In this document: positions 18,605-28,659 of the stretch, one piece after another | How positions within the stretch are numbered: position 1 is the first letter of the stretch | How the letters are laid out: each line of letters starts with the position of its first letter | NCBI RefSeq assembly: GCF_900129075.1 | Contig: NZ_FQVH01000008.1 | Span: forward strand, 17,373 to 74,325 | Direction: 5' to 3' | DNA: 56,953 bases | Origin: Caldanaerobius fijiensis DSM 17918 | Lineage (GTDB): Bacteria > Bacillota > Thermoanaerobacteria > Thermoanaerobacterales > Caldanaerobiaceae | Position numbers and translations under genes: made by a program | Notes under the pieces: model-generated | What the model was told of the DNA's origin: nothing | The model's input: the letters and a program-made list of their open reading frames with translations, nothing else | Databases searched by the model: none

Positions 18605-19210
18605 TCACCCTTTCGTGATTCTTTTTCTCTGATTTTCAAATATAAATTTGATTATTTTTTCTCTATCCCATTTGTCAATATTTATAAAGCAAATACCCAA
18701 CTCAATACCATTATCAAGCTTATTAGACCTTATTACTTTTCCTTTCAGGTTCAGTTCATCCTTGCCCAGTGGAAGCAAGATATCGATAATATCATCTGGC
18801 TCTAATGCTGTATCTACGACCACCCTCATTCCTCCACCGCTTATATCTTTTATGATTCCATAGCGATAGTCTTCATCATCATTTTTCTTATATTTGATAT
18901 CCATCACCGTTTGAAACCTATAGTACGCTCTCCGCTGTATCCTGATTATACTGCCGCTCTTTCTTATTGCAAGCCCCTCGACATTTTCTTTTTTTTCTCT
19001 AGAATCCAGCACGGCTTCAAATTCATAAATCCCATTAGGTCTGAAAAATCTCACTTTAAGTCTTTCACCTAGAGGTATAAAAACAGTATACCCTCTAGAA
19101 ATAGGAACGGATATTATATACCTGCCATCGTCATAAACATCCTGCACCTGGGATATATACGTATTTCCTTCAAATGAAATCTCCAATCTCTCTCCAACGG
19201 TTAAATCCAA
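18605..19210 (-). CDS. PilZ-domain c-di-GMP-binding flagellar brake-like protein (YcgR/YpfA type)
   Basis: The 201-residue protein has an N-terminal YcgR-N-like beta domain (about 1-90) and a C-terminal PilZ domain (about 95-195). Both c-di-GMP-binding motifs are present: RRAYYR (R-x3-R) near residue 97 and DISGGGM (D-x-S-x-x-G) near 124. Such proteins slow or reverse the motor when c-di-GMP is high. The start is TTG at 19210 after GGAAGGAGG and overlaps the flhG end. Placement among flhG and cheA supports a motility role. Confidence 0.9.
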   Translation of the reverse strand: MDLTVGERLEISFEGNTYISQVQDVYDDGRYIISVPISRGYTVFIPLGERLKVRFFRPNGIYEFEAVLDSREKKENVEGLAIRKSGSIIRIQRRAYYRFQTVMDIKYKKNDDEDYRYGIIKDISGGGMRVVVDTALEPDDIIDILLPLGKDELNLKGKVIRSNKLDNGIELGICFINIDKWDREKIIKFIFENQRKRITKG

Positions 19211-20052
19211 ACCCTTTCCTCCTTCCGGAAAAAGCTCAACAACCTCTTTATCCCTCCACTCTTGCTTTCAGTTATATTAGCTACCTTTAGTGCTATATCA
19301 TAGATACACCTGGCTGCATTGCTCTTGGGAAACCCTATAGCAAGTGGTTCTTGAGCTTTAATTGATTTGACCACACTTTTATCATCTAATATATACCCTA
19401 GGTTTTTAATGTCCATAGATAGAAACCTTTCAACTACACCCGATAACTTTTCTGCTATCTGCTGTCCTTCTCTGGGAGATTCAACTCTATTCACTATGAA
19501 ACTGAATACCTTGTTCCCATTTATTCCTCTGATGGATTTTATCAGTGCATATCCATCCGTTATAGATGTTGGCTCGGGAGTAACAACCAGTATAGGTTCA
19601 TCAGCAGCACATACAAATTTTCTTACCATTTCAGATATTCCTGCACCAGTATCTACAATGACATAGTCTGCACAATAATCCAATAGCAAAAAATTTTGTA
19701 TCAAAAAATCCAGCTGTTCTTTTTTTATATCCGCCAGCTCTTCAATACCACTTCCGGCCGGAACTACTTTGACGTTTCCGGGTCCATCTACCATAATATC
19801 AAGTATACTTTTTTCCCCCCTTATAACATCCGACAGGTTATATCTAGGGTTTAAACCCATGATGACGTCTACATTTCCTAAGCCTAAATCCGCATCGACG
19901 ATGACTGTCCGGTAGCCCATTCTGGAAAGAAATATGGCCAGGTTTACTGCGATATTTGATTTGCCAACTCCGCCTTTCCCACTGGTAATGGTCAATAGCC
20001 TGGATGATCTCCTCTCTTTGACTTTTCGCCTTAAGCTCTCTGCCTGATCCAT
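19201..20052 (-). CDS. flhG: MinD/ParA-like ATPase FlhG (YlxH)
   Basis: FlhG controls flagellar number and placement together with FlhF. The deviant Walker A motif is TSGKGGVGKSNIAVNLA near residue 24. VIVDADLGLGNVDVIMG follows, and Walker B-like YVIVDTGAGIS. A basic N-terminal segment (residues 8-18) may contact FlhF or membrane. A typical MinD C-terminal amphipathic end is replaced by a lysine/arginine-rich tail, LLSFFRKEERVWI. ATG at 20052 with GGGAGGAG upstream lies two bases after flhF. Confidence 0.95.
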   Translation of the reverse strand: MDQAESLRRKVKERRSSRLLTITSGKGGVGKSNIAVNLAIFLSRMGYRTVIVDADLGLGNVDVIMGLNPRYNLSDVIRGEKSILDIMVDGPGNVKVVPAGSGIEELADIKKEQLDFLIQNFLLLDYCADYVIVDTGAGISEMVRKFVCAADEPILVVTPEPTSITDGYALIKSIRGINGNKVFSFIVNRVESPREGQQIAEKLSGVVERFLSMDIKNLGYILDDKSVVKSIKAQEPLAIGFPKSNAARCIYDIALKVANITESKSGGIKRLLSFFRKEERVWI

Positions 20053-20054
20053 AA

Positions 20055-21053
20055 TTAATCTCCTCCCAAAATCTCCTCTACAACCTTCGCCGGATTCAAC
20101 AGCTCAATATCATCGGGAACGCTTTGACCTGTTGTGACATATGAAAAAGGGGCATCTGTCAAATACCTTGTCTCCAATATACCGCAAAGATTTTCTGCTT
20201 CATCTAATTTTGTAAAAATGATCTTATATTTTAAAAAAGAAAATTCCTTAAGAATCCTGGAAATATCAATATATTTAGCTGATGAGTTGATCACCAGGTA
20301 TACTTCATCTATTTTGACATTTTTAATTAGTTCTCTGAGATTTTGCATCTGATACTGGCTTCGGTGATTTCTTCCCGCTGTATCTATAAATATAATATCT
20401 TTATCCTCGAAAGACTTTATAGCAAGAGACAATTCAAAGCTATTGTCAACCACTTTGATAGGCGCACCAATCATATCTGCATAGATTTTGAGCTGTTCAG
20501 CGGCAGCAATCCTATAAGTATCAGCCGTTACAAATGCTACGTTTTTATTGTAATTTAACACATAGTTAGCAGCCATTTTGGCAATAGTAGTGGTTTTCCC
20601 TACCCCTGTAGGCCCCACAAAAAGCACAACAGTAGGCTTTGAATTCAGCTTTAGCGGTGAGGCAAAACCAATCTTTCTGATGAAATAATTTTTCAAATCG
20701 CTCGTATCCTCGCCATTCTTATACATTGCTGAGATTTCCCTTGCTACATTGGGACTGAATCCTTTCTTTAATAAATTATCATATATATTATCATCGGCAT
20801 CATTCGCACTTTTTTGAACATGTATTTCTCTTTTTATAATCTCTATATCCTTTTTAATGGACCTCAAATTCAAATCATCCTGTTTATTTTCCACCGCAGC
20901 TATAACCTCGATTTTAGCCTTTTTGAATAGACCCTTTATGCCCTTTTCTCTGCGCCTCGCTGTGTAAAGGATTATGGCATCCTCCCCCAGCTCAGCTTTT
21001 ATTTTCATATGTGCCTCAAGCATATCGCTTACAATATATTTTTTTATCATCAT
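20055..21053 (-). CDS. flhF: Flagellar SRP-family GTPase FlhF
   Basis: Third SRP GTPase, with FtsY and Ffh, setting the site of flagellar assembly. The N-terminal B domain is basic. The NG domain includes P-loop [21 protein letters not shown] (first 20 residues form the loop and helix), DTYRIAAAEQLKIYA, the G3 motif IDTAGR and TKLDEAE. Length is about 332 residues. The frame extends into flhA, but ATG at 21053 overlaps the flhA stop in an ATGATGA context with AAGGTG upstream; 21050 is an alternative. Confidence 0.95.
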   Translation of the reverse strand: MMIKKYIVSDMLEAHMKIKAELGEDAIILYTARRREKGIKGLFKKAKIEVIAAVENKQDDLNLRSIKKDIEIIKREIHVQKSANDADDNIYDNLLKKGFSPNVAREISAMYKNGEDTSDLKNYFIRKIGFASPLKLNSKPTVVLFVGPTGVGKTTTIAKMAANYVLNYNKNVAFVTADTYRIAAAEQLKIYADMIGAPIKVVDNSFELSLAIKSFEDKDIIFIDTAGRNHRSQYQMQNLRELIKNVKIDEVYLVINSSAKYIDISRILKEFSFLKYKIIFTKLDEAENLCGILETRYLTDAPFSYVTTGQSVPDDIELLNPAKVVEEILGGD

Positions 21054-23095
21054 GGTACATTCACCTTCCATAGCACATTAATTGCAATTTCAGGCAATAA
21101 TTCATTGTACGATAATACTGGTAAGTCCCTGAATACGGGTTCAGTGATCTGTCTAACATAGGGTCTTATTACCGGTGATGTGAGAATGACAGGCTGCTGT
21201 TCTGCCGAGACAAATTTTTTTAGTCCCTCTGCTATATTATTTACTATAGCATTGATTTTGCCGGGATCCAGTGATAAATAAGACCCCATCTCTGTCTTTT
21301 TTATAGAATCGGCAATAAGTTTTTCCAGATTTGGATCCAACGTTATAGCATAGATCTTGTTATCAACTGCATAAATACCTGTAATCGTCCTCTTAAGCGA
21401 TTGTCTTACATACTCCGTCAACAGGTCTACATCCTTTACGATAGGGCTGTAATCAGCCAACGTCTCTAATATGGTCACCATATCTCTTACGGGTATTCGC
21501 TCCCTCAAGAGATTGCACAATACCTTTTGTACGTCTCCCAAAGACATATTTTTAGGTATAAGTTCATCTATCAAGGCATTATTATCCGGCCTAATATTAT
21601 CTATGAGCTGCTGAACATCCTGTCTTGTCAGTATCTCATGAATATGCCTTTTTAGGACCTCTGTCAGATGCGTTGCTATAACAGATGTAGGATCGACCAC
21701 GGTATACCCTGACATTTCAGCTTTTTCGATCTGCGATTGACTTATCCAAATAGCTGGAAGCCCAAAGACAGGTTCGACGGTCTTGATGCCCATAATGTCC
21801 TCTTTGGCACCTCCTGGATTCATAGCCAAATAACTATCGGGTATGACACTGGCTTTTGCAACGACATTGCCTCGAATCTTTATGGCATACTCGTTGTTAC
21901 CAAGTTGTATATTATCCCTTAATCTAACCATAGGAATCACAACGCCCAGCTCCAGGGCCAGCTGTCTCCTTATCATAACAACCCTATCGAGGAGATTACC
22001 GGCCTGGTTGGCATCAGCAAAAGGTATAAGTCCATATCCAAACTCCAGTTCAATAGGGTCAACTTTCACCAGCGGCAGCACATTTTCAATTTTTTTCATC
22101 TCTTCCGCTTCTTTAGCACCTTTTGCTTGCGTTTCCTTCAATTCATTTACCTTATACGACTGTTTTAAAGTATAGCCAAGATAGCCAAAGATACCTGCCA
22201 TTATAAAATTAGGCAATTTGGGTAATCCTATTAAGCCCATAGCAAACAGAAACGCTGACGCGATCATCAAAATCCTGGGCTGTACAAGCAATTGCTTTAA
22301 TACATCATTTCCCAGGTTAGAATCAGAAGCAGCCCTGGTCACAATTATACCCGTGGCTGTAGATACGAGAAGTGCAGGTATCTGGGATACAAGCCCGTCT
22401 CCCACCGTCAATATGGTATACTTATTAAATACCGCTGCTATGTCCATCCCCGTATTGAAAACGAGACCTATAACTATGCCTCCTATGATATTTATAAGTG
22501 TTATAATTATACTGGCTATGGCATCCCCTTTTACAAATTTACTGGCGCCATCCATTGCACCATAAAAATCTGCCTCTCTTTGTATTTCCTGCCTCCTCCT
22601 TTTGGCCTCAGCATCATTTATAATCCCGGTATTGAGGTCTGCGTCTATTGCCATCTGTTTCCCAGGCATAGCATCAAGTGTGAACCTGGCGGCTACCTCC
22701 GCAACCCTTTCAGCTCCTCTTGTTATAACGATAAACTGTACTACGATGATAATCAGGAACACAATAAGGCCTACGACGATATTCCCTCCTATTACAAAGC
22801 TACCAAAGGCCTGTATGACATCTCCGGCATACCCATCCTTCAAGATAAGCCTCGTGCTGGATATATTTAGCGCCAGTCTGAATAAGGTGGTTATAAGCAA
22901 CAGAGACGGAAATATGGAAAAGTCCAGGGATTTGTTTATAAACATGGTTGTAAGCAATATCATAATTGAAAGCGATATATTAAGCGTTATCATGACGTCC
23001 AATACGCGTGGAGGAAGGGGTATTATTATCATCAAAATGACAACAAGTATAATGACGGATACCGCAATATCCCCGTACTTCAAATTTCCATTCAA
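21050..23095 (-). CDS. flhA: Flagellar export gate protein FlhA
   Basis: Major membrane component of the flagellar type III export apparatus; it forms the cytoplasmic nonameric ring and proton-driven gate. The N-terminal half has about eight membrane segments with conserved FIPAL/FHIPEP-type loops, including RGAERVAEVAARFTLDAMPG and KQMAIDADLNTG. The C-terminal cytoplasmic domain follows from about residue 330. Length 681 is normal. The TTG start at 23095 has AGGTG upstream and overlaps the flhB stop by four bases. Confidence 0.97.
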   Translation of the reverse strand: MNGNLKYGDIAVSVIILVVILMIIIPLPPRVLDVMITLNISLSIMILLTTMFINKSLDFSIFPSLLLITTLFRLALNISSTRLILKDGYAGDVIQAFGSFVIGGNIVVGLIVFLIIIVVQFIVITRGAERVAEVAARFTLDAMPGKQMAIDADLNTGIINDAEAKRRRQEIQREADFYGAMDGASKFVKGDAIASIIITLINIIGGIVIGLVFNTGMDIAAVFNKYTILTVGDGLVSQIPALLVSTATGIIVTRAASDSNLGNDVLKQLLVQPRILMIASAFLFAMGLIGLPKLPNFIMAGIFGYLGYTLKQSYKVNELKETQAKGAKEAEEMKKIENVLPLVKVDPIELEFGYGLIPFADANQAGNLLDRVVMIRRQLALELGVVIPMVRLRDNIQLGNNEYAIKIRGNVVAKASVIPDSYLAMNPGGAKEDIMGIKTVEPVFGLPAIWISQSQIEKAEMSGYTVVDPTSVIATHLTEVLKRHIHEILTRQDVQQLIDNIRPDNNALIDELIPKNMSLGDVQKVLCNLLRERIPVRDMVTILETLADYSPIVKDVDLLTEYVRQSLKRTITGIYAVDNKIYAITLDPNLEKLIADSIKKTEMGSYLSLDPGKINAIVNNIAEGLKKFVSAEQQPVILTSPVIRPYVRQITEPVFRDLPVLSYNELLPEIAINVLWKVNVP

Positions 23096-24180
23096 CCTCT
23101 CACCTTCTTATCTCTATTTATACTATAGACAAACGCCAGCACTTCTGCAACCGCATAGTATAGCTCTTCCGGTATCATGTCGCCCACATCTACCATATTG
23201 TACAGATTTCTGGCGAGTTCTCTGTTTTCCACAATGGGCACATGATTTTTTTGGGCTTCTTCCTTTATCCTCTGGGCTAAAAAGTCCACACCTTTTGCTA
23301 CCACTACAGGTGCGCTGGCCACTGAAATATCGTACTTAAGAGCTACAGCATAATGGGTAGGATTGGTTATCACTACATCCGCCTTTGGCACCTCACTCAT
23401 CATCCTCTTTAATGCCATTTTGCGCTGTTTTTCCCTTATCTTAGATTTTATTTGAGGATTACCTTCCATTTCCTTTATTTCATCTTTTATTTCCTGTTTC
23501 GTCATCTTGATGCTGCGTTCAAAATCCCACCATTGATAAAGATAATCTAAAACAGATATGGCTAGAATCAGCATACCAGATTTTAGACCTATATCTACTA
23601 ATGCTCTCATAAGGTAATTCATGATGTCTATTACGCTCATATCTAAGAGCTGTGGCAGCTTATTTATCTGTAACCTGATAGTACTGTAAAGCATATAACC
23701 TATCAAGGTGGTCTTCAACAAAGCCTTAATAAGCTCCACTATTCCCCTCATAGAAAAAATCCTCTTAAAACCTTCCACAGGGTTAATCCTCTCCAATTTA
23801 AATCCCAGGGTCTCACCTGTAAACACAAAACCTACCTGTCCATAGGTAAGCAGAAGACCTGTGGCAGCAATCAATATGATTATAGGCACAACGATCTTTG
23901 CTACCGCCCCCAGGATGAAGGTAAAAAATTTTTGTAAGTTAGCTACTGTATACAGGTCATGGCTATTGACTATGTATGTCGTAAGTATATCTTTTATAAA
24001 ATTCTCTGTGGTCACCAATATGAACGGCAACATGGCATTTATAGCCAGTATTGATACAAGAATTATGGCCGCTGCCGTTAAATCTTTACTTTGAAATACC
24101 TGCCCTTTTTTCTTTACCTCGTGCCTCTTTTTCGGGGTGGCCTTTTCCGTTCTTTCTTCTGCAAATAATTGAAGTTTCAC
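23092..24180 (-). CDS. flhB: Flagellar export switch protein FlhB
   Basis: FlhB switches export specificity from rod/hook to filament substrates. Four membrane segments are followed by the cytoplasmic domain with the self-cleavage motif NPTHYAVAL (cleavage between Asn and Pro). The N-terminus has the usual EERTEKATPKKRHEVKKKGQV. Length 362. The start is GTG at 24180, overlapping the fliR stop, with only a modest ribosome-binding site (GAGG), so translation may rely on coupling to fliR. Confidence 0.97.
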   Translation of the reverse strand: MKLQLFAEERTEKATPKKRHEVKKKGQVFQSKDLTAAAIILVSILAINAMLPFILVTTENFIKDILTTYIVNSHDLYTVANLQKFFTFILGAVAKIVVPIIILIAATGLLLTYGQVGFVFTGETLGFKLERINPVEGFKRIFSMRGIVELIKALLKTTLIGYMLYSTIRLQINKLPQLLDMSVIDIMNYLMRALVDIGLKSGMLILAISVLDYLYQWWDFERSIKMTKQEIKDEIKEMEGNPQIKSKIREKQRKMALKRMMSEVPKADVVITNPTHYAVALKYDISVASAPVVVAKGVDFLAQRIKEEAQKNHVPIVENRELARNLYNMVDVGDMIPEELYYAVAEVLAFVYSINRDKKVRG

Positions 24181-24938
24181 CGCATCAGCCTCATCATCTG
24201 AAGATTATTATAGTCTATGCTATTGAAAAGCACATCGAGCAACACGAGAAACATAGGTAGCATAAGCATTACCACCCCAAAACCTATAAGTATCTTTACA
24301 GGCATTCCATTTATAAATACGTTTAATTGAGGTACCGCTCTGGACAACAGGGCAAGGCTTACATCTGTTAAAAATATGGCTATCAAAACAGGGGCACTTA
24401 TCTTGATTCCCAGTACAAACATCTCGCCAAAAACTTCTACCAGTTTTTTTATCATAGAGCCACTGACTGTCATCCCGTTGACGGGAACAAACTTATAACT
24501 TGTCACTACAGCCTCTATGAGCCTATGATGGCCATTGATCACCAGATAAACCATGAGAGATAAATAAAATACAAAATTCCCCATCAGCGGCCTGGGAGCC
24601 TGTGTAAAAGGGTCAAATACGTTGACTATACCAAATCCCAATTCCAGATCCATGATCTCTCCTGCCACATAGAGGGCATCAAACAACATCTCACTTACAA
24701 GCCCCAGTGCCATCCCGACAATAAATTCCTTAGCAATTATAAGCGAAAATGCCACAACATCATCTACAGGTTCAATGGTTATAGGAACTGACTGGCTTAC
24801 AATATAAGCCAGCGAGGCAACAAGTCCCGCTTTTATGTACACAGGAATAATTTTTGAGCTGAAAAATGGCGCAAAGACAAAAAGGCCTGAAATTCTAACC
24901 AGGATATAAACGTACTTTAAGACCGCAGGCATAATCAT
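24177..24938 (-). CDS. fliR: Flagellar export protein FliR
   Basis: Membrane component of the FliP5Q4R1 export gate. The 253-residue protein is highly hydrophobic, with family features such as VRISGLFVFAPFFSSKIIPVY near the N-terminus (first 20 residues), FIVGMALGLVSEM and a late cluster of membrane helices. It overlaps fliQ by four bases upstream and flhB downstream, the conserved fliP-fliQ-fliR-flhB-flhA order. Confidence 0.96.
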   Translation of the reverse strand: MIMPAVLKYVYILVRISGLFVFAPFFSSKIIPVYIKAGLVASLAYIVSQSVPITIEPVDDVVAFSLIIAKEFIVGMALGLVSEMLFDALYVAGEIMDLELGFGIVNVFDPFTQAPRPLMGNFVFYLSLMVYLVINGHHRLIEAVVTSYKFVPVNGMTVSGSMIKKLVEVFGEMFVLGIKISAPVLIAIFLTDVSLALLSRAVPQLNVFINGMPVKILIGFGVVMLMLPMFLVLLDVLFNSIDYNNLQMMRLMR

Positions 24939-25204
24939 CTTATATACCTCTGTATATTGAGTAAGAGGTCTTCAGTAAAATTTTTCATTACTGTCATCAT
25001 CCACGGGCCAAAGATCAACAATACGATGGCCACAATAGCGATTTTAGGTATAAATGTTAAACTCTGCTCCTGTATCTGCGTCGTGGCCTGAAATATGCTG
25101 ATAATTAAACCCACAAGCATAGACAATAGCATTATAGGACCTCCAATTAACAAGGCCGTGTACAATGCTTTTCTGGCTAGATCGATAACCGTAGCTTGAT
25201 CCAC
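24935..25204 (-). CDS. fliQ: Flagellar export protein FliQ
   Basis: Small (89 residues) two-helix membrane protein of the export gate. Helices are about residues 16-38 (ALLIGGPIMLLSMLVGLIIS) and 52-72, separated by the conserved QATTQIQEQSLTFIPK loop. The start is GTG at 25204 with GAGGTGG upstream, a few bases after fliP. Confidence 0.96.
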   Translation of the reverse strand: MDQATVIDLARKALYTALLIGGPIMLLSMLVGLIISIFQATTQIQEQSLTFIPKIAIVAIVLLIFGPWMMTVMKNFTEDLLLNIQRYIR

Positions 25205-25214
25205 TTACACCACC

Positions 25215-25883
25215 TCACCTAAAGCCAATGACAATAGATTTAACCACAAGATTCCAACCATCAACCATTATGAACAGCAGTAGTTTAAAAGGCAGCGATA
25301 TAAGCACAGGTGGAAGCATAAACATACCCATCGACATTAATATACTGGATACTACTATATCTATCACCAGGAATGGAATATAAAGTATAAATCCGATTTC
25401 AAAAGCCGTCTTTAATTCGCTGATAATAAATGCAGGGATTAAAGCGGTGTTTGGTACCTGATCCAGCGAAGATGCCTTCTGACCTTTTATATTCATAAAA
25501 AGAGCCAGGTCGCTTTTACGCGTCTGCTTAAACATAAACTGCCGTAAGGGCTGCATAGCACGCTGATATGCCACATCCTGTGTTATCTGGCCCTTAATAT
25601 ACGGCTGCAGCGCATTCTTATTTATATCCGCTGCCACAGGGCTCATGATATAAAATGTCAGAAAAAGCGAAAGCCCTATAAGTACCTGGTTCGGCGGGAT
25701 TTGTTGTGTGCCCATAGCGTTTCTCAAAAATGAAAATACCACAATTATCCTCGTAAAAGACGTCACCATTATCAAAATAGACGGTGCAAGGGTTAATACA
25801 GTAAGCACCAGCATAAGCTGTATAGCCGTTGACATGTTGCCGGGATTATCTAAAATATTCTTTAATAAACTAAAACTGTTCAT
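25215..25883 (-). CDS. fliP: Flagellar export protein FliP
   Basis: Core of the export gate channel. Signature segments are [21 protein letters not shown] with [20 protein letters not shown], and late [19 protein letters not shown]. The about 222-residue form begins with a short hydrophilic stretch instead of a clear signal peptide, common in Clostridia. ATG at 25883 has AGGTG six bases upstream; the GTG at 25892 belongs to the binding site. Its start overlaps the end of fliO. Confidence 0.96.
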   Translation of the reverse strand: MNSFSLLKNILDNPGNMSTAIQLMLVLTVLTLAPSILIMVTSFTRIIVVFSFLRNAMGTQQIPPNQVLIGLSLFLTFYIMSPVAADINKNALQPYIKGQITQDVAYQRAMQPLRQFMFKQTRKSDLALFMNIKGQKASSLDQVPNTALIPAFIISELKTAFEIGFILYIPFLVIDIVVSSILMSMGMFMLPPVLISLPFKLLLFIMVDGWNLVVKSIVIGFR

Positions 25884-26154
25884 CTCTGTCACCTGTGTAA
25901 TGAATATCTTTTGATTCTCTCAATTCTGATATCAATCTTATGTTGCTGTTTGTAACCCCAATAAGGAGGCGTTTACCTTCTACCTCAACCAACAGCAACT
26001 GCCTGTCCTGACCTACCTGCACAACATCCAGAACCTTTATATATGTGCCTTCAACTTTACCAAATCCCTTTTTCTTTAATAACAGCAGGATAAAATACGC
26101 TATGGCTATTACTATCCCAAGAGAAAATATTGTCCACAAAATCTGTAAAAGCAT
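25870..26154 (-). CDS. fliO: Flagellar biosynthesis protein FliO
   Basis: About 94 residues: one N-terminal transmembrane helix (residues 4-26, [20 protein letters not shown] is its core) followed by a basic KKKGFGK stretch and a small beta-rich cytoplasmic domain with [21 protein letters not shown]. This matches FliO, a chaperone for FliP assembly. ATG at 26154 has GGGAG six bases upstream; the TTG at 26160 is less likely. It lies immediately before fliP. Confidence 0.9.
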   Translation of the reverse strand: MLLQILWTIFSLGIVIAIAYFILLLLKKKGFGKVEGTYIKVLDVVQVGQDRQLLLVEVEGKRLLIGVTNSNIRLISELRESKDIHYTGDRDEQF

Positions 26155-26156
26155 GT

Positions 26157-26519
26157 TCAACTCCCTAATATCTTTTTCACAGCCTCAATTACCCTGTCAT
26201 GTTGAAAGGGCTTTACGATAAAATCCCTGGCGCCAGCCTGTATCGCTTCTATAACCATAGCCTGCTGACCCATAGCTGAGCACATGACGATCTTTGCATT
26301 TGGATCTATAGCTTTTATAGCTCTTACCGCCTGTATACCATCCATCTCAGGCATGGTTATATCCATTAATACTAGATCAGGTTTTTCCTCTTTATACTTT
26401 TCCACTGCCACAACACCATTTTCAGCTTCCACAATTGACTCATAACCATTTTTCTTTAATATATCCTTAAGCATCATCCTCATAAAAACTGCATCATCCA
26501 CAACGAGAATCTTCTTCAT
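26157..26519 (-). CDS. cheY: Chemotaxis response regulator CheY
   Basis: Single receiver domain of 120 residues. The acidic pocket is VDDAVFM near residue 8, the phospho-acceptor Asp is in LMDITMPEMDG near 54, and the conserved Ser/Thr and Lys are in MCSAM and VKPF. Phosphorylated CheY binds the FliM/FliY switch to change rotation. ATG at 26519 follows GGAGG and GAGGGG. It lies between fliY and fliO, the Bacillus arrangement. Confidence 0.97.
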   Translation of the reverse strand: MKKILVVDDAVFMRMMLKDILKKNGYESIVEAENGVVAVEKYKEEKPDLVLMDITMPEMDGIQAVRAIKAIDPNAKIVMCSAMGQQAMVIEAIQAGARDFIVKPFQHDRVIEAVKKILGS

Positions 26520-26537
26520 ATCCCCTCAACCTCCATT

Positions 26538-27665
26538 TTATAAAATTTCAGTAATTCTAACACCAAAATTTTCATCAATAACAACCACTTCGCCTTTTGC
26601 CACATTCTTCCCATTTACCAGTATATCCACAGGTTCTCCCGCCATCTTATTCAACTCTATAATAGATCCAGGACCCAGTTCCAATATCTCTTTTATGAGT
26701 TTATGGGTTCTACCCAATTCTACAGTCACCTCAAGCGGCACATCCTTTATAAGCGTAATTTTATTAGAAATATTCTCTACTCGCTCATCTTCCAGTTCCT
26801 GAAATTTCACCGGGGAAACCTTTACTGTTTTGTCACTGCTCTTTATAGCATTATTGGATTTTTCTGTAGATGTAATTGCCTCCTTCTCCTCCGCTTTTGA
26901 AGGCCTCATCTCAACATCGTCAATCCTTTTATAAGTGCTCTCCTCCGCCGCAGAACCTGTTTCTTCAGCTGTTGACTCTGGTGACGATTGGCTCTGTTGG
27001 CCACTTAAAAGTTTTTCAACAAGAGCTTTAGCGAAATCCAAAGGCAATAATTGCATGATTTCGCTCTTAATTATATCTCCTACTATCATCTTGAAAGATA
27101 TTCTGACAATTTTTTGCCCATATATAGGGATATCTTTTATTTCATCAGAGTCAAAATTGACCACATAAACCTTGGGTGGCGATATATTAATTTTGGTATA
27201 TAACATATTAGAGAGGGACACAGACGCAGAACCTACCATCTGATTCATAGCTTCGCCTACTGCACTTAATACTATCTCCGATAATTCCATATCTGCATTG
27301 GTACCATCTCCACCCATCATAAGATCGGCTATTTTCTTTGCGTCCTCTATTTTCAAAATTAACATGGTAAATCCTTTTAAGCCCTCAACATACTCTACCA
27401 GTACTCCTACATAAGGTATGGCGTATTCACTTCTAAGTTCGTCCCATGTCATCACCTTAACCTGGGGTGTGGTTATGGACACCTTGTTTCTGAGCAATGT
27501 ATAAAGGGTAGTGGCAGAGGTACCCATGCTTATATTTCCTATTTCACCCAGAACGTCTTTTTCCTGGTCCGTCAAATCTTCAACTGGTGCTGAAGAATTT
27601 TGCTCACTGTTTACTGCTTTAAGAAGTGCGTCAATTTCCTCCTGGGACAGCATATTATCGTCCAT
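26538..27665 (-). CDS. fliY: Flagellar switch protein and CheY-P phosphatase FliY
   Basis: Fusion of a CheC-like phosphatase with a FliN-type switch domain; it replaces FliN in the C-ring. MLSQEEIDALL at the N-terminus is the CheY-P-binding peptide. Two E-x2-N phosphatase motifs follow in EIGNISMGTSA and VGEAMNQMVGSAS. A low-complexity linker rich in Ser/Glu/Lys spans about 225-295. The C-terminal FliN domain includes VPLEVTVELGRTHKLIKEIL. ATG at 27665 has AAGGAGGTG upstream; the gene overlaps fliM by 11 bases. Confidence 0.96.
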   Translation of the reverse strand: MDDNMLSQEEIDALLKAVNSEQNSSAPVEDLTDQEKDVLGEIGNISMGTSATTLYTLLRNKVSITTPQVKVMTWDELRSEYAIPYVGVLVEYVEGLKGFTMLILKIEDAKKIADLMMGGDGTNADMELSEIVLSAVGEAMNQMVGSASVSLSNMLYTKINISPPKVYVVNFDSDEIKDIPIYGQKIVRISFKMIVGDIIKSEIMQLLPLDFAKALVEKLLSGQQSQSSPESTAEETGSAAEESTYKRIDDVEMRPSKAEEKEAITSTEKSNNAIKSSDKTVKVSPVKFQELEDERVENISNKITLIKDVPLEVTVELGRTHKLIKEILELGPGSIIELNKMAGEPVDILVNGKNVAKGEVVVIDENFGVRITEIL

Positions 27666-28650
27666 CGTCTTCACCTCCTTCAATAATTCCTGTAATCTTT
27701 ACAGCAAGCTTTTTTTTGTGTAAGCCTGGTCTTGCCCTAAATTTTGGTTTGCCATCTACCATTATTATTATATCGTCATTTGCACGGTTGTCCAACCTGA
27801 TTACATCTCCCACACCCAGATCTATAAAATCGGATACACTAATATGAGTGCTGCCCAAAATAGCCCTGATATCTATATAAGCTTTTTTTATGCGATTTTC
27901 TATCTTCTCAACAACCCATTGGTCTGCAACTTCGCTGCTCCCTGAAAACCACGACTTTGCGGTTAACTTGGGCACAATAGGCTCGATAACCACATAGGGT
28001 ATACAAAAATTGATAAATCCCTCTTTTTTACCTATTCTAACATTTATGGGGACCACAACAACTACTTCATTATGTGAAACTATCTGTATAAACTGCGCAT
28101 TGGTCTCTATCCTCTCTACCTTCGATTTTACATCAACCATCACCTGCCACGCATCGTCGAGTATAATAAGGATCCTGTTGATTACCTTGCGCATGAGTGC
28201 TAACTCGATCTCCGAGAAATCTCTCTCAATAACAGAACCTTCACCATTCCCGCCCAATATCCTATCGACCATCGTGTACACCGTGTCATTATACACTTGC
28301 ATTATAATAGACCCTTTAAGCGGCGCAAAATCTATTATCGCAAAAAGAGCCACATTGGACACCGCCGCTATAAATTCATAATAGGTTATCTGTTCTGGGG
28401 TATTTACTTCCATCTCTACATTGGTGCGAAGATAACCTGACAAAAAAGTAGAAAGAGATCGCGAAAAATTCTCAAAAATAAAGCCTATTGTCCTCAGCTG
28501 TTCTTTTGAGAGTTTATTAGGCCTTCTGAAATCATATACCTTTAACGCGTGCTCTCTTTGAATGTTCTTAGCTTCATTTATGTCCAGTTCTCCAGACTTC
28601 AGAGCATTGAGGAGTTCATCGATTTCGCTCTGTGACAATATCTCTGCCAT
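27655..28650 (-). CDS. fliM: Flagellar motor switch protein FliM
   Basis: C-ring protein that binds CheY-P and connects FliG with FliY. It begins with the CheY-P-binding peptide LSQSEIDELLNAL. The CheC-like middle domain (about 50-230) lacks the phosphatase E-x2-N pairs, as usual for FliM, and a C-terminal SpoA/FliN domain ends the protein. Length is about 331 residues. ATG at 28650 is preceded by AGGTG and six bases; GTG 28659 lies in the binding site. Confidence 0.97.
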   Translation of the reverse strand: MAEILSQSEIDELLNALKSGELDINEAKNIQREHALKVYDFRRPNKLSKEQLRTIGFIFENFSRSLSTFLSGYLRTNVEMEVNTPEQITYYEFIAAVSNVALFAIIDFAPLKGSIIMQVYNDTVYTMVDRILGGNGEGSVIERDFSEIELALMRKVINRILIILDDAWQVMVDVKSKVERIETNAQFIQIVSHNEVVVVVPINVRIGKKEGFINFCIPYVVIEPIVPKLTAKSWFSGSSEVADQWVVEKIENRIKKAYIDIRAILGSTHISVSDFIDLGVGDVIRLDNRANDDIIIMVDGKPKFRARPGLHKKKLAVKITGIIEGGEDDGR

Positions 28651-28659
28651 AAAATTCAC

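Noticed and set aside
22602-23339. 245-codon plus-strand open frame
   Set aside because: Antisense of flhA and flhB, both of which are intact; the product has no recognisable features.
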